36,389 nt of DNA from an uncultured Muribaculaceae bacterium. Its GTDB lineage: Bacteria > Bacteroidota > Bacteroidia > Bacteroidales > Muribaculaceae. Below are positions 1-9,254 of the stretch, piece by piece. The notes below the pieces were generated by a model. It was not told the DNA's origin. It ran no database searches and saw nothing but the letters and a program-made list of their open reading frames with translations. Numbering within the stretch: position 1 is the stretch's first letter; each line of letters opens with the position of its first letter. The stretch covers positions 1-36,389 of the forward strand of contig CATJQX010000102.1 in assembly GCA_949742535.1 (NCBI GenBank), read 5' to 3'. A program made the translations under genes and the position numbers.

Positions 1-1865
1 GTGCGGTAACCGTTGCGGCGGGAGTAATAATAGCATGTGGAACCATCAAGTTCATATTTCATATCGGGCGCCGTAAGCGGATTGCCGGAAGAGAATGTCC
101 ACGAACCGGAAAACTGCCAACGGCTATCCAATGCGAAGATCCCCACTACAGACGCCACATGCCTCCTGTCATTAGTCGCGTCGTACCACTCTCCCCCGTT
201 TATGCCGTCGATTTTCGTAAGGGTACGCGACAGGGTGTAAGACACCCAACCCGTAAGGCGCCCTGTATTTTTTCTCATCATCAGCTCGAGGCCATAGCTT
301 CTCCCCTTCCCGCCAGATATCAGGCTTTCGAGGTTTATCCTGGAAAACATCGTGCAGCCATCCTTGTAATCGTAAACATGGTGTATATCCTTATAATATA
401 TTTCGGCCGACCATTCCAGAGCACCGCTGCCGGCCATTCCGGCATAAGACAGCCCATACTGCACCGCGCGCGACGGCCTTACGGATGCCGACACCAGGGC
501 ATATCTGTCAAACGGAAAGCTCGTGGCACTTGAGCGTACCGCGTGAATGTTCTGCGACGACACCCCGGCGCCAGCCTTTACAGCATGATTCCCGGAAATA
601 TCATATTTCACACTTACGCGAGGCTCGATATTGAAATAGGTCTTTCCTGAGAAATCCGGCACCGGCTCCACCGCATCCTCAAACGTGTGAAACCCTTTAC
701 CAGACAACGCAGAGGCCGCAACTGCACGCACTCCACCCTCCATAAAGAACCGCCCGCACTCCCCCTTGTAAGCCCCCCACAAGGCATTTTCCCACAGCGA
801 ACGCACATCGCGGCTTCGCATGCCATACATCTCAAACTCACCTGACTGCACCCTGAAAAGCTCCGACCGCGCACCGAATTCCACCCCATGCAGATCAGAA
901 ATATGACAGACAACCTTCTCAGAAACAGAGAAATCGCGTATATACTCACGCAGCGACTGGCTCATATCCATCAGATCCATCCCCATCTTCGTAGTATAAT
1001 TCGTAGCAGATGCCACCGTCGAAAATCTCCAGCGATCGCCGCGTGACACATGCCATGTCACCGAGCCGGCCACATTCCCCCACCTCATATCCATCAGATC
1101 GGTGATACCCATATTGTCACGCCCGCCAATGAAAGCCACATCCACAATTTCTCCGTTTCGCGGCATCCAACGCAACTTTGCCGTAATGTCATAGAAATTC
1201 ATCTCCGTATCGCGGTACTGGGGTACCATCTTAAGAAACATATCCACATACGACCGCCTTGCCGTTACGGCAAAAGACAACCGGTCACTCACTACCGGCC
1301 CCTCGGCCTTGATTTTGGCGGCAAGTATCCCCACCGTTCCCACCCCATGGAAAGACTCCATATCGCCCGGTGCCAGCGATGTCTCGAGCACGGCAGCCGT
1401 CGCGTCTCCATACGACGCGGGAAAAGGCCCCTTGAAAAGTGTGGCCCTACCAATGGCATTGTCATTGAAAGAGGAGAATATGCCCATCACATGGGTAGGA
1501 TTATACAGCGTGGCGCCGTCGAGAGTGACAAGATTCTGTGCCGAAGTGCCACCTCTCACCTCAAATCCTCCTGCACCCTCCCCTTCGGAGTGCACTCCAG
1601 GCATAAGGGAGATCGACTTTATGATATCGTTTTCCCCGAACAATGCCGGCGTGGAGGCAAGGCGTGAAAGTTCAAGCCGCTCAGCCCCGATCTGCACCGC
1701 CGACACACGATCGCGGGCAGAACGGCCCGTCACCACCACTTCCCCGAGCGACTGGTCGGCGATACTGTCCATGACATGCACTTCACGCGGTGGCTCACCG
1801 GCACGCGCGACCATCCAGGCAGCTGTTATTCCCGCACCAATAAAAAGAACAATACGTTTTACCAT
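1..1865 (-). CDS. TonB-dependent receptor, plug domain (3' end runs off the window)
   Basis: Not in the ORF track because it has no stop in the window. Reverse-strand reading from ATG at 1865: MVKRIVLFIGAGITAAWMVARAGEPPREVHVMDSIADQSLGEVVVTGRSARDRVSAVQIGAERLELSRLASTPALFGENDIIKSISLMPGVHSEGEGAGGFEVRGGTSAQNLVTLDGATLYNPTHVMG..., typical plug motifs (EVVVTG, PGV, GGFEVRGG, LDGATLYNP); frame is open to base 1 (...YYSRRNGYR). Confidence 0.9.
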   Translation of the reverse strand, partial: MVKRIVLFIGAGITAAWMVARAGEPPREVHVMDSIADQSLGEVVVTGRSARDRVSAVQIGAERLELSRLASTPALFGENDIIKSISLMPGVHSEGEGAGGFEVRGGTSAQNLVTLDGATLYNPTHVMGIFSSFNDNAIGRATLFKGPFPASYGDATAAVLETSLAPGDMESFHGVGTVGILAAKIKAEGPVVSDRLSFAVTARRSYVDMFLKMVPQYRDTEMNFYDITAKLRWMPRNGEIVDVAFIGGRDNMGITDLMDMRWGNVAGSVTWHVSRGDRWRFSTVASATNYTTKMGMDLMDMSQSLREYIRDFSVSEKVVCHISDLHGVEFGARSELFRVQSGEFEMYGMRSRDVRSLWENALWGAYKGECGRFFMEGGVRAVAASALSGKGFHTFEDAVEPVPDFSGKTYFNIEPRVSVKYDISGNHAVKAGAGVSSQNIHAVRSSATSFPFDRYALVSASVRPSRAVQYGLSYAGMAGSGALEWSAEIYYKDIHHVYDYKDGCTMFSRINLESLISGGKGRSYGLELMMRKNTGRLTGWVSYTLSRTLTKIDGINGGEWYDATNDRRHVASVVGIFALDSRWQFSGSWTFSSGNPLTAPDMKYELDGSTCYYYSRRNGYR

Positions 1866-1894
1866 CAGAAAATTGAAAACCCGTTTTCTGAGTG

Positions 1895-1926
1895 CAAAAT
1901 TAATGCAGATCACTCATTATAACAAA
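1895..1926 (-). promoter_or_regulatory. Bacteroidetes-type promoter for the TonB receptor
   Basis: Minus strand TTTG (1926-1923), N20, TAATTTTG (1902-1895), matching TTTG / TAnnTTTG; about 30 bp upstream of the ATG. Confidence 0.65.
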
Positions 1927-1971
1927 TTCACGGCACAGCATTATACACCTGTCCCCACAACTCATAGCCGT

Positions 1972-3450
1972 TTACAGGCCGGCCATACGGTTGTAGCGCG
2001 CATGAAGATCAGGGAGCTGCGGCATATTCAGGAGCGCTTTCAGAGCCGGCATACCGGTACCGTTGAACGATATCCGCGCATTCCATACCATCGTCTCCAC
2101 AAACACCTTGAACGTAAGGCCGCAATCCAGTCCCCACGCTTTGGAGAGCACACTGCCGCTGGGAATATCCACAACCATTGCAGCGCGTCTGCCGGTAAAA
2201 TCATCCGTAAAACCGTTGTTATAATTTCCGGAGATCTCGCGGTTCGAAGAGAACAGCAGACATCCGTCATATGTGCCGAAATAATAATTGTCCGTATCTG
2301 TGAAATATTCCCACTGGGTATCTGAGATTTTTTCCAGCCGGCTGCCGGCCTTCTCCATGTACTGGTCAAGTCCTATCGCAATCTGGTCCTGGGGTACATG
2401 CACCATAGTCTCCACAGCCCATGAACCCGGCGTCTGCTCCCTTACGGCCTCCGGATTGCCCGACACCGGCATGGCACACAGCGATGTAGTGCCATCGGCC
2501 TGAGAGAGATACAGAGGCGCGAAACGTCCCAACAGCATACTCAGGCCGCGCACATTGCCGTGAAACCGCCCGAAAGCCAGCACCACAGACGCTCCCTCGG
2601 GAGTGTACCGAAGGAAATCAGTATTTATCTCATCGAAGTTGGCGCCGATACTGTCTGTCTTCCCGTCGCGATCCATCACTTCCCCGATCACCGACACCGA
2701 CTGACGTGTCACATTGAACGATACACAAAGCCATTTCGATTTACCGCCAAGATAACTGAGCATGGAGTTGCCGCAGTTGATAGCCAGATTCGAGGCATAG
2801 GGGCGTTCGAGAAATTCATCGATCCCGATCAAAGTGCCGAAATGACTGTTGTGCGCTTTGGCTCCAGACGCAAGCACTGTCATAAGATCAGGACCGAGAA
2901 TGCAATGCCGTCCGTCATCATCCACTACAGCCACTACCCCACCTATATTGCAGAAGGTCACCCCTTCGGCATTCTCCTCCAGACGGCCCGTGTCTGAAAC
3001 GTTCCCGAGCGCCTCTTCCAGTTTCTTTCCGTCGAGTACATCAAGCAGGATCATATCGCGTCCGTCGGCTGTCGTATAATTGACCATCTTTGAAAAGTCC
3101 ACCGCATTGCCGGCGGCAAGAAGCGCCACCAAGGCACCGCGGTAATCAGGCTCCGCCATAAGCGAAAGCACTTTCGCCGCGTCGGACAGCAACTTTCCGC
3201 CACTTACCGGAGACGGGCATCCGGCTTCAGTCATGAGCCGGCTCAGATTGACAGTCCTTACAACCACCGCATCATCGGGCACAAGTCTTACCAGCGATTC
3301 CATCGGGGTATGTCTGTCGGCACACGACTGGGATATCACTGCCACAACCGCCATCGCCAGAAAAACCATACGTGCCCCCGCCCGCACGGCGTTCCTGATA
3401 CATCCTGCAAAACCAAAATCATGTATCATAAGTAAGTTCTTTGTTAACAA
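1972..3450 (-). CDS. putative lipoprotein of unknown function (DUF4836-like appearance)
   Basis: 492-aa ORF; hydrophobic stretch then lipobox-like Cys (MVFLAMAVVAVISQSC), then VPDDAVVVRTVNLSRLM. Start codon uncertain. Family is a guess. Confidence 0.75.
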   Translation of the reverse strand: MLTKNLLMIHDFGFAGCIRNAVRAGARMVFLAMAVVAVISQSCADRHTPMESLVRLVPDDAVVVRTVNLSRLMTEAGCPSPVSGGKLLSDAAKVLSLMAEPDYRGALVALLAAGNAVDFSKMVNYTTADGRDMILLDVLDGKKLEEALGNVSDTGRLEENAEGVTFCNIGGVVAVVDDDGRHCILGPDLMTVLASGAKAHNSHFGTLIGIDEFLERPYASNLAINCGNSMLSYLGGKSKWLCVSFNVTRQSVSVIGEVMDRDGKTDSIGANFDEINTDFLRYTPEGASVVLAFGRFHGNVRGLSMLLGRFAPLYLSQADGTTSLCAMPVSGNPEAVREQTPGSWAVETMVHVPQDQIAIGLDQYMEKAGSRLEKISDTQWEYFTDTDNYYFGTYDGCLLFSSNREISGNYNNGFTDDFTGRRAAMVVDIPSGSVLSKAWGLDCGLTFKVFVETMVWNARISFNGTGMPALKALLNMPQLPDLHARYNRMAGL

Positions 3451-3493
3451 TATGCCGGAAAATCAATCCATACAGCCGACATAAGTATAACAT

Positions 3494-4453
3494 TCATTCA
3501 CACATATTGTTCCGTCCCACAGGCTGTCCGAGATACGGCTCCACATGTATGTTCACCATCATACCGTTTCCATAAGCATCCCTGAGCCTTTTCTCCACTT
3601 CCGAAGCTATGTGGTGGCCGCTTGCCACCGTGATATCCGGATCAACCTTTATGTGAAAATCAAGTATCATGCGGTCGCCGTTTCTCCGCGACGCAAAACG
3701 GTGAAACGCTTTTACACCTGGCGTATTGCCTATCACCTCATACATCCCTTCCACTATGTCACCCGGAAGCGACTCCTCCAGCAGCTCCTTAACGGCAGGA
3801 GTGCCTATCTGGAACGCCACTATAATAATAAACACGCTCACCACCATAGCCGCAATTGGATCGAGCACCCTCCATGCAGGCCCCATAAACATGGCTCCGC
3901 CTATACCGGCAAGCGTGGCGAGCGACGACAGTGCATCGCTGCGGTGATGCCATGCATTCGCCACCACCACAGCCGACTGTATCCTCTCACCCACACGCCG
4001 GGTGTACCGGTAAAGCCATTCTTTGGATATTATAGAGACTACCGCCATAATCAGCGCCAGCCATGTAGGGCTCTCAAGATGGTGCCCGTGGAAAGACGCC
4101 AAAGTTTTCTCAGCACCGTCCACAAGAAACAAAACCCCCACAATACCGAGGATCAGCGCCACAAGCATAGTGGCGAAAGTTTCGTATTTCCCGTGTCCGT
4201 ACTGATAGCGGTCATTGGCCTTGCGCCTGGCAACCCCGACAAAAACGATCACAATTATATCAGTGATAAAATCGGAAAAGGAGTGTATGCCGTCAGCAAG
4301 CATGGCAGATGACCGGCCGAAGATACCTGCGGCAACTTTCCCCGCTCCGAGCGCCGCGTTGATCCAGAAACCAAGCCACGTCACACGCCTTGCACTCCTC
4401 ACCACCTCTCGGTCCGCACCCGATAGTCCGTCTGTTTTTATGCCACCTGACAT
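3494..4453 (-). CDS. cation diffusion facilitator (CDF) family transporter
   Basis: ADGIHSFSDFITD and HHRSDALSS metal-site motifs, multiple TM helices, C-terminal cytoplasmic domain (HIKVDPDITVASGHHIASEVEKRL). Confidence 0.92.
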   Translation of the reverse strand: MSGGIKTDGLSGADREVVRSARRVTWLGFWINAALGAGKVAAGIFGRSSAMLADGIHSFSDFITDIIVIVFVGVARRKANDRYQYGHGKYETFATMLVALILGIVGVLFLVDGAEKTLASFHGHHLESPTWLALIMAVVSIISKEWLYRYTRRVGERIQSAVVVANAWHHRSDALSSLATLAGIGGAMFMGPAWRVLDPIAAMVVSVFIIIVAFQIGTPAVKELLEESLPGDIVEGMYEVIGNTPGVKAFHRFASRRNGDRMILDFHIKVDPDITVASGHHIASEVEKRLRDAYGNGMMVNIHVEPYLGQPVGRNNMCE

Positions 4454-4503
4454 ACGACACTGTTATATTAAAGGATAAAACATATCACCACATAAAAACG
4501 GCA

Positions 4504-4534
4504 CAAAGTTACCGCTATTCCTATGAATTAACAA
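4504..4534 (-). promoter_or_regulatory. Bacteroidetes-type promoter for the CDF transporter
   Basis: Minus strand TTG (4534-4532), N20, TAACTTTG (4511-4504). Confidence 0.6.
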
Positions 4535-4740
4535 CAATTTGCAATCACATTTCGTTTTCACCCAAAGGCAAAAAGGCCGTATATGCCGCTACTCTGCGTG
4601 CAAAGTATGCTTATTGCCAACACATTACGGCAATCTGTCTGAAACCGGTATGAAAAAGAGGGGGGACATGCGAATCTTTTTCTTCAAAATTTTACCTGAA
4701 GCCGATTTCGGGGTCTTAATAGTGTACGACGCAACAAACA

Positions 4741-5283
4741 ATGAAATACAGCATAAAAGAAATATCCGACACACTCGGGAAGAATCCAGATGAAGGCTTC
4801 CGCATGCTCGTCAATTCTTTCATGGAACCGGTATATCATCATGTGCGCCGTCTGGTTGAGAATCATGCAGATGCCCAGGACATAACCCAGGAAACTTTCG
4901 TAAAGGCGTACCGCTCAATAGAAAGTCTGCGCGAATACAAATCACTTCCCTCCTGGCTCAAGCGCATCGCCACCAACGAAGCGCTCCGATTCATGCAGCG
5001 CAACAGAGAACATCATCTTCCGATAGACGACGCCGAGAACGCCGAAATGCAATCCCTGGCAGCTGACGAATACTTCGATTATTCAGATCTCGAGGCGGTA
5101 AAACTCCAGAAGGCCATACATACACTGCCTCCCAAGCAGCAGGCGGCCTTCAACCTCAGATACTACGATGATCTCAACTATGATGAGATCGCCGACATAC
5201 TCGGATCATCGCCTCAAAGTGTAAAAGTCAACTACAACATTGCAAAACAGAAAATCATAGATTATATGAACCGGGAAGACTGA
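4741..5283 (+). CDS. ECF-type RNA polymerase sigma factor
   Basis: 180 aa; sigma region 2 (HADAQDITQETFVKAYRSI) and region 4 (LPPKQQAAFNLRYYDDLNYDEIADILGSSPQSVKVNYNIAKQKI). Confidence 0.92.
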   Translation: MKYSIKEISDTLGKNPDEGFRMLVNSFMEPVYHHVRRLVENHADAQDITQETFVKAYRSIESLREYKSLPSWLKRIATNEALRFMQRNREHHLPIDDAENAEMQSLAADEYFDYSDLEAVKLQKAIHTLPPKQQAAFNLRYYDDLNYDEIADILGSSPQSVKVNYNIAKQKIIDYMNRED

Positions 5284-5339
5284 CAGCAATGTCCTCCCCC
5301 ATGTAACCGAAACAACAAAAACTATAATATCTAAAGAGT

Positions 5340-5684
5340 ATGACTAATTTCGACTTAGACAAAGCCACACGACAGACCCCATACCAGGTTCCCGAAGGTT
5401 TTTTCGAAAGCCTCGAGAAAGAAATACTTGCCAGAACATGCGATGCGCCATCACAGCCGGCAAAGCAGCGCAAGCTCAGAGCATTGCCCCGCTTCATACG
5501 TGTCGGCCTCTCCGCCGCAGCGGCAATAGCAGTGGCGGCAGCCATAGGAATAGGAGTGTACAACACCGCACCGACCGAGCAACTGACCACCGACCAGGCG
5601 TTTGCCGAGCTTTCATCCACCGATCAGGACTACCTGCTCGACTGCTACGACAACGACCGCATGCTCGAAGCATACCTATATTGA
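5340..5684 (+). CDS. small single-pass membrane protein, putative anti-sigma factor
   Basis: 114 aa directly downstream of the sigma gene; hydrophilic N-terminus (YQVPEGFFESLEKEILAR), one TM helix (GLSAAAAIAVAAAIGIGVY), short C-terminal domain. Function inferred from context. Confidence 0.65.
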   Translation: MTNFDLDKATRQTPYQVPEGFFESLEKEILARTCDAPSQPAKQRKLRALPRFIRVGLSAAAAIAVAAAIGIGVYNTAPTEQLTTDQAFAELSSTDQDYLLDCYDNDRMLEAYLY

Positions 5685-5710
5685 AAATAATTTCTAAAAC
5701 ACATAATCAT

Positions 5711-6214
5711 ATGAAGACATTAGTAAAACTGTTTGTCATAGCGATGCTCGCTATCATCCCCGCAACCACTGTAGCACAGGGCAGAAAACAACCCGATCCC
5801 GAAAAGCGCGAAGCCTTCGCCAAAGCACAGGCTACAGAAATCGCAAAAAAACTCGACCTCAACGAAGAGCTCACAAAAAAATTCACCGACACATACCTCG
5901 AATACCAGAAACAGATGTGGGCTGTAGGACGCATCGGTTTCAACAAACGTCCTAAATTCGAGGACATGACCGAGGAACAGGCAAAAGACGAAAACAAAGC
6001 GCGTCTCGACCACCAGCGTAAAGTGCTCGACATCCGCAGCGAGTATTACGAAAAATACAGCATGTTCCTTACACAGAAGCAGATACTGCGTGCCAACGAA
6101 CTTGAGAAAAGAATGTTCGACCGCATGATGCAGAAAAACCGCCGTCCCGGCGACGACAAAGGCACCAAAAAAGGCCAGCGTCCCGACCGTAAGCAGAAAC
6201 GTTCACAGAAATAA
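5711..6214 (+). CDS. secreted helical protein, Spy/CpxP-like
   Basis: 167 aa from the in-frame ATG at 5711 within the 5438..6214 ORF; signal peptide MKTLVKLFVIAMLAIIPATTVAQG, charged helical body with LTQKQ motif, basic C-tail. Confidence 0.75.
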   Translation: MKTLVKLFVIAMLAIIPATTVAQGRKQPDPEKREAFAKAQATEIAKKLDLNEELTKKFTDTYLEYQKQMWAVGRIGFNKRPKFEDMTEEQAKDENKARLDHQRKVLDIRSEYYEKYSMFLTQKQILRANELEKRMFDRMMQKNRRPGDDKGTKKGQRPDRKQKRSQK

Positions 6215-6230
6215 TATTTCCCAAACCTAC

Positions 6231-6383
6231 ATGCCTCCGCATTCCGGAGACGATGAAAACTTATCTGACAATTTCTATAATCAGGAAGAGAATAATTTCT
6301 ACAATCTGTTCAAGGAAAATTGCATCGCAATGCCGCGGGGCAGTGCATGCGATCATAATTCATCAAGATTTTTAGTGTGTTAA
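6231..6383 (+). CDS. putative 50-aa small protein (not in supplied ORF track)
   Basis: Reading from ATG 6231 to TAA 6381-6383: MPPHSGDDENLSDNFYNQEENNFYNLFKENCIAMPRGSACDHNSSRFLVC. Between the Spy-like gene (ends 6214) and a terminator hairpin (6403). No obvious RBS. Confidence 0.35.
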   Translation: MPPHSGDDENLSDNFYNQEENNFYNLFKENCIAMPRGSACDHNSSRFLVC

Positions 6384-6402
6384 GTTAGGTTGTAAAACAC
6401 CC

Positions 6403-6436
6403 ACAGCGCCACGGATCACTGCCCGTGGCGCTGTTT
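6403..6436 (+). terminator. intrinsic-terminator-like hairpin
   Basis: ACAGCGCCACGG (6403-6414) / CCGTGGCGCTGT (6423-6434), perfect 12-bp stem, 8-nt loop, short T-run after. Confidence 0.7.
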
Positions 6437-6494
6437 CATTGTTATTTATCTGATATTTTTTCATTCAGCCGCAAATGACTGCGGCGCTCTGTTC

Positions 6495-7718
6495 TCAGAG
6501 ATTTTCAATGCGTCCGCAAAGGAGGCAAACCCCAGTTTCGCGTTCGTTTATAAAGAAGAGATAAGGTCTGTTGAACTCAATCACAGGAACAGTAGCTGCA
6601 TCATTATCATCACCACTGTCTGTAGGCCAGAAATTCCACGACACAGATGCGCCCTCGCTCCCCTTCTCATTGAACTCAACTGCCACCTTCTGGAAAAACT
6701 GCACCCCGTCGGCCACATAATTGAAGCTGCTAAGGTATCCGCCGTCAAAAATACGCTCTATTCCGAGCGCCTTCAGTGCATGCGACAGATTGCCACCTTC
6801 CGGCTGCAACTTGCATTTTGGCAAATACAGTTTGACTTTACGCGCCATACGCGGGGCGTCCACAAGAGCCGTATAATCAAGTTCCTTTATCAGGGCGCCA
6901 AGATCCTTCCCATCATCAGGAAGTACAAAAGTAGCTGTGTACTCTCCGGCCCCCATATCCATCATCACTGCCTTGTATCCGTCAGCGACCCAGTAGTTCT
7001 GCAGCCCATCATGGTGCATCATATCCACCTGACAGTCGCCCTCAGATCCGTGGAAAATCCTTTTGGATGTCTCTTCCGCCAAGAAAGGATTGTCCCATTT
7101 TCCATTGAAATACATAGCGTTGGCCATCACGAGTTCCACATCTGCCGGGAAAGAATGCAACATCGAAGGGATAAGACCGTTGGTCTTTTCACTACACCAC
7201 TTGTTGAGCTGTTCCACATACTGAAGTGAGTTTCTATTAAGCTGAAACATCTCCCCGTCATATATTTCGGCGAAATTGCGGCTGAAATTTATCTCGGGAG
7301 ACAACCCTTCCGCATACCATACAGCATTTGCAAGCGATATATCCACACCTTTGCCATCCTGCGGATACCGCCTTACTACCTTCCCGTGGAAATCGCCAAG
7401 AGTGGCCAGATCGCTGCACCCCATGGCACACGCTATCTCCTCGGCAGAAGCCTCGTCAGCCGCAAGAGCAGTTGCACCCAGAAGCATTTGCATACTCAGC
7501 GGAGACACTATCACATTTCCGTTTTCTCCCTCACATGCCGACTTGAAAAAAGAGAAATCGAAACTTCTCGTCTCACCGACAACGGATTTCTCCACATCGG
7601 TATAATCCGTAACAACGTCGGAGATACCGGCACCACCATCGGAAACCTGATCTTCAGATGCACACGACGTCACCAGTCCCAAAGATACCGCCCCTATTAT
7701 CACATTTCTAAATCTCAT
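6495..7718 (-). CDS. serpin family protein, lipoprotein
   Basis: 407 aa; lipobox (VSLGLVTSC), serpin motifs NVIVSPLSMQMLLGATALAA, ANAMYFNGKWDNPF, VAVEFNEKGSEGASV hinge, EFNRPYLFFINERETGVCLLCGRI C-terminal signature. Confidence 0.93.
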   Translation of the reverse strand: MRFRNVIIGAVSLGLVTSCASEDQVSDGGAGISDVVTDYTDVEKSVVGETRSFDFSFFKSACEGENGNVIVSPLSMQMLLGATALAADEASAEEIACAMGCSDLATLGDFHGKVVRRYPQDGKGVDISLANAVWYAEGLSPEINFSRNFAEIYDGEMFQLNRNSLQYVEQLNKWCSEKTNGLIPSMLHSFPADVELVMANAMYFNGKWDNPFLAEETSKRIFHGSEGDCQVDMMHHDGLQNYWVADGYKAVMMDMGAGEYTATFVLPDDGKDLGALIKELDYTALVDAPRMARKVKLYLPKCKLQPEGGNLSHALKALGIERIFDGGYLSSFNYVADGVQFFQKVAVEFNEKGSEGASVSWNFWPTDSGDDNDAATVPVIEFNRPYLFFINERETGVCLLCGRIENL

Positions 7719-7948
7719 ATCACTCTAATAAAAAAATTAGCTAAGTAACTGGTCAAAATTATTTTAATGTTTGTTCGAGAATAATTTTGTGAAGATTTTT
7801 CTTGACGAAAAAGGGGTTTAGCGGGATACACTACTGATGAGGAAAGGAAAAGAATCCAAAATTTTGCCGAAAAACATTGAAATAATCTGACCGGTAAATA
7901 AAATAATTTTGAATCGTTACTTAATGAATCTTTTATATCTCTGTTGGA

Positions 7949-9223
7949 TCATGGAACAATTATTCGGTAAAAATCCGTCCAATAACCATAGTCAACATTG
8001 CCACCTGGAGCAAACGACATATCTAAAAAATAGCCATCCTTTTCGCCATTTTCATATCCCCAACAAAAATGATTATAGGTTTCTATTTTTGACCAAGTAG
8101 CCCCTCCACCATCAGGAACCCAAGTCAAACCATTATCTTTTGTAATATATCGGTATGCCCTTATTGATAATTCTTTCATACCATCGCATATCCAATTATG
8201 AGAAACTCCTCTACCATTATCTTCACCATACATGAATAGAATAGTATTCCTTTCTATACACTGCGAGATAATATTCTCATAACAGACTTGAAACATATCA
8301 CTTTTTAACCCTAATGCTCTGATAGCTTTAATTCCTCCGTCAACTGGAGTAGGTGTTGTTGGATTATTACTTTCGCTACCAGGATAATATATAGAACCAG
8401 CCAATTCGCCAATCTGACGTATCAATTGTGCAATTACCTGATGATTTTCATCCGGATTATGACATTTACACGCAAACTTTTTCGTAAGGAATTGCATATT
8501 ATGACGTTCTATCTCAGACCAATTCAAAGAAATCACTGGAGAACCAGGTTTATAAGTAAGTTCTATACTAGATGGTTGATGAAAAGCCGTCAACATCATT
8601 GCAATTGCAACATTAGTACACCCTGCAACCCCATTGCTACATTCATCCCCAAAAACGCCTCTTTGCCACCATTTAACACAAATTTGGGGATCAACACTGT
8701 CTGTAATCAATGTATCAATTACCGTTTTTTCACCACCAGGTTGATAAGGCGGACGAATAGTTCCACCTGTTGATAATTGTTCAAGATAACGCTCTGCAGA
8801 AGACATATATGCATCAAAACCAGGATTAATCTCTGTTGATGATGGATCAAAGTTACCTACCTCAGCTACAACAATCGCATGCGGGGCATCAACATTCGCA
8901 GGAACAATCGCGAAACCCTCATCATCAGAAAAATTAACCACATACATTAGTGGGGTTGCAGTATTCCTGCTTTTTACATGGGAGGAATAGATGGTCCTTG
9001 TTTGTTTCGGATCAACTATACGAGAGCTACTTCTAGACTCAAAATCACCATCCAACAGTCTTTTAGCTGTAGAAAGAGCTATTTCTTCTGCCTCAGTAAC
9101 TGACCTAACTGAAGTCAATCCATCAACAGACTGAGCACAATTCTGCTCCTCTTGCATAACAACATCTTCCGTACAAGAAAGAAAGAGGAAGCCTAAACTT
9201 AAAAACAATACAAATTTTCTCAT
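7949..9223 (-). CDS. C10 family (streptopain-like) cysteine peptidase, lipoprotein
   Basis: 424 aa; lipobox (LGFLFLSC), Spi-like prodomain (LMYVVNFSDDEGFAIVPANVDAPHAIVV), catalytic Cys region NGVAGCTNVAIAMML, catalytic His region VSHNWICDGM. Confidence 0.85.
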   Translation of the reverse strand: MRKFVLFLSLGFLFLSCTEDVVMQEEQNCAQSVDGLTSVRSVTEAEEIALSTAKRLLDGDFESRSSSRIVDPKQTRTIYSSHVKSRNTATPLMYVVNFSDDEGFAIVPANVDAPHAIVVAEVGNFDPSSTEINPGFDAYMSSAERYLEQLSTGGTIRPPYQPGGEKTVIDTLITDSVDPQICVKWWQRGVFGDECSNGVAGCTNVAIAMMLTAFHQPSSIELTYKPGSPVISLNWSEIERHNMQFLTKKFACKCHNPDENHQVIAQLIRQIGELAGSIYYPGSESNNPTTPTPVDGGIKAIRALGLKSDMFQVCYENIISQCIERNTILFMYGEDNGRGVSHNWICDGMKELSIRAYRYITKDNGLTWVPDGGGATWSKIETYNHFCWGYENGEKDGYFLDMSFAPGGNVDYGYWTDFYRIIVP

Positions 9224-9254
9224 GGGAATATAATGATTGATTAACTCTTATTGA

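Noticed and set aside
1050-2325. Plus-strand ORFs 1050..1667 and 1309..2325
   Set aside because: Antisense to the TonB receptor and the lipoprotein gene, both well supported on the minus strand.
4650-4793. Possible leader peptide (MKKRGDMRIFFFKILPEADFG...) overlapping the ECF sigma start
   Set aside because: Overlaps the sigma gene out of frame and has no clear RBS; translational coupling would be speculation.
7754-7761. TAATTTTG -7-like element upstream of the serpin
   Set aside because: Matches TAnnTTTG but has no TTTG at the right distance; too weak to list as a promoter.
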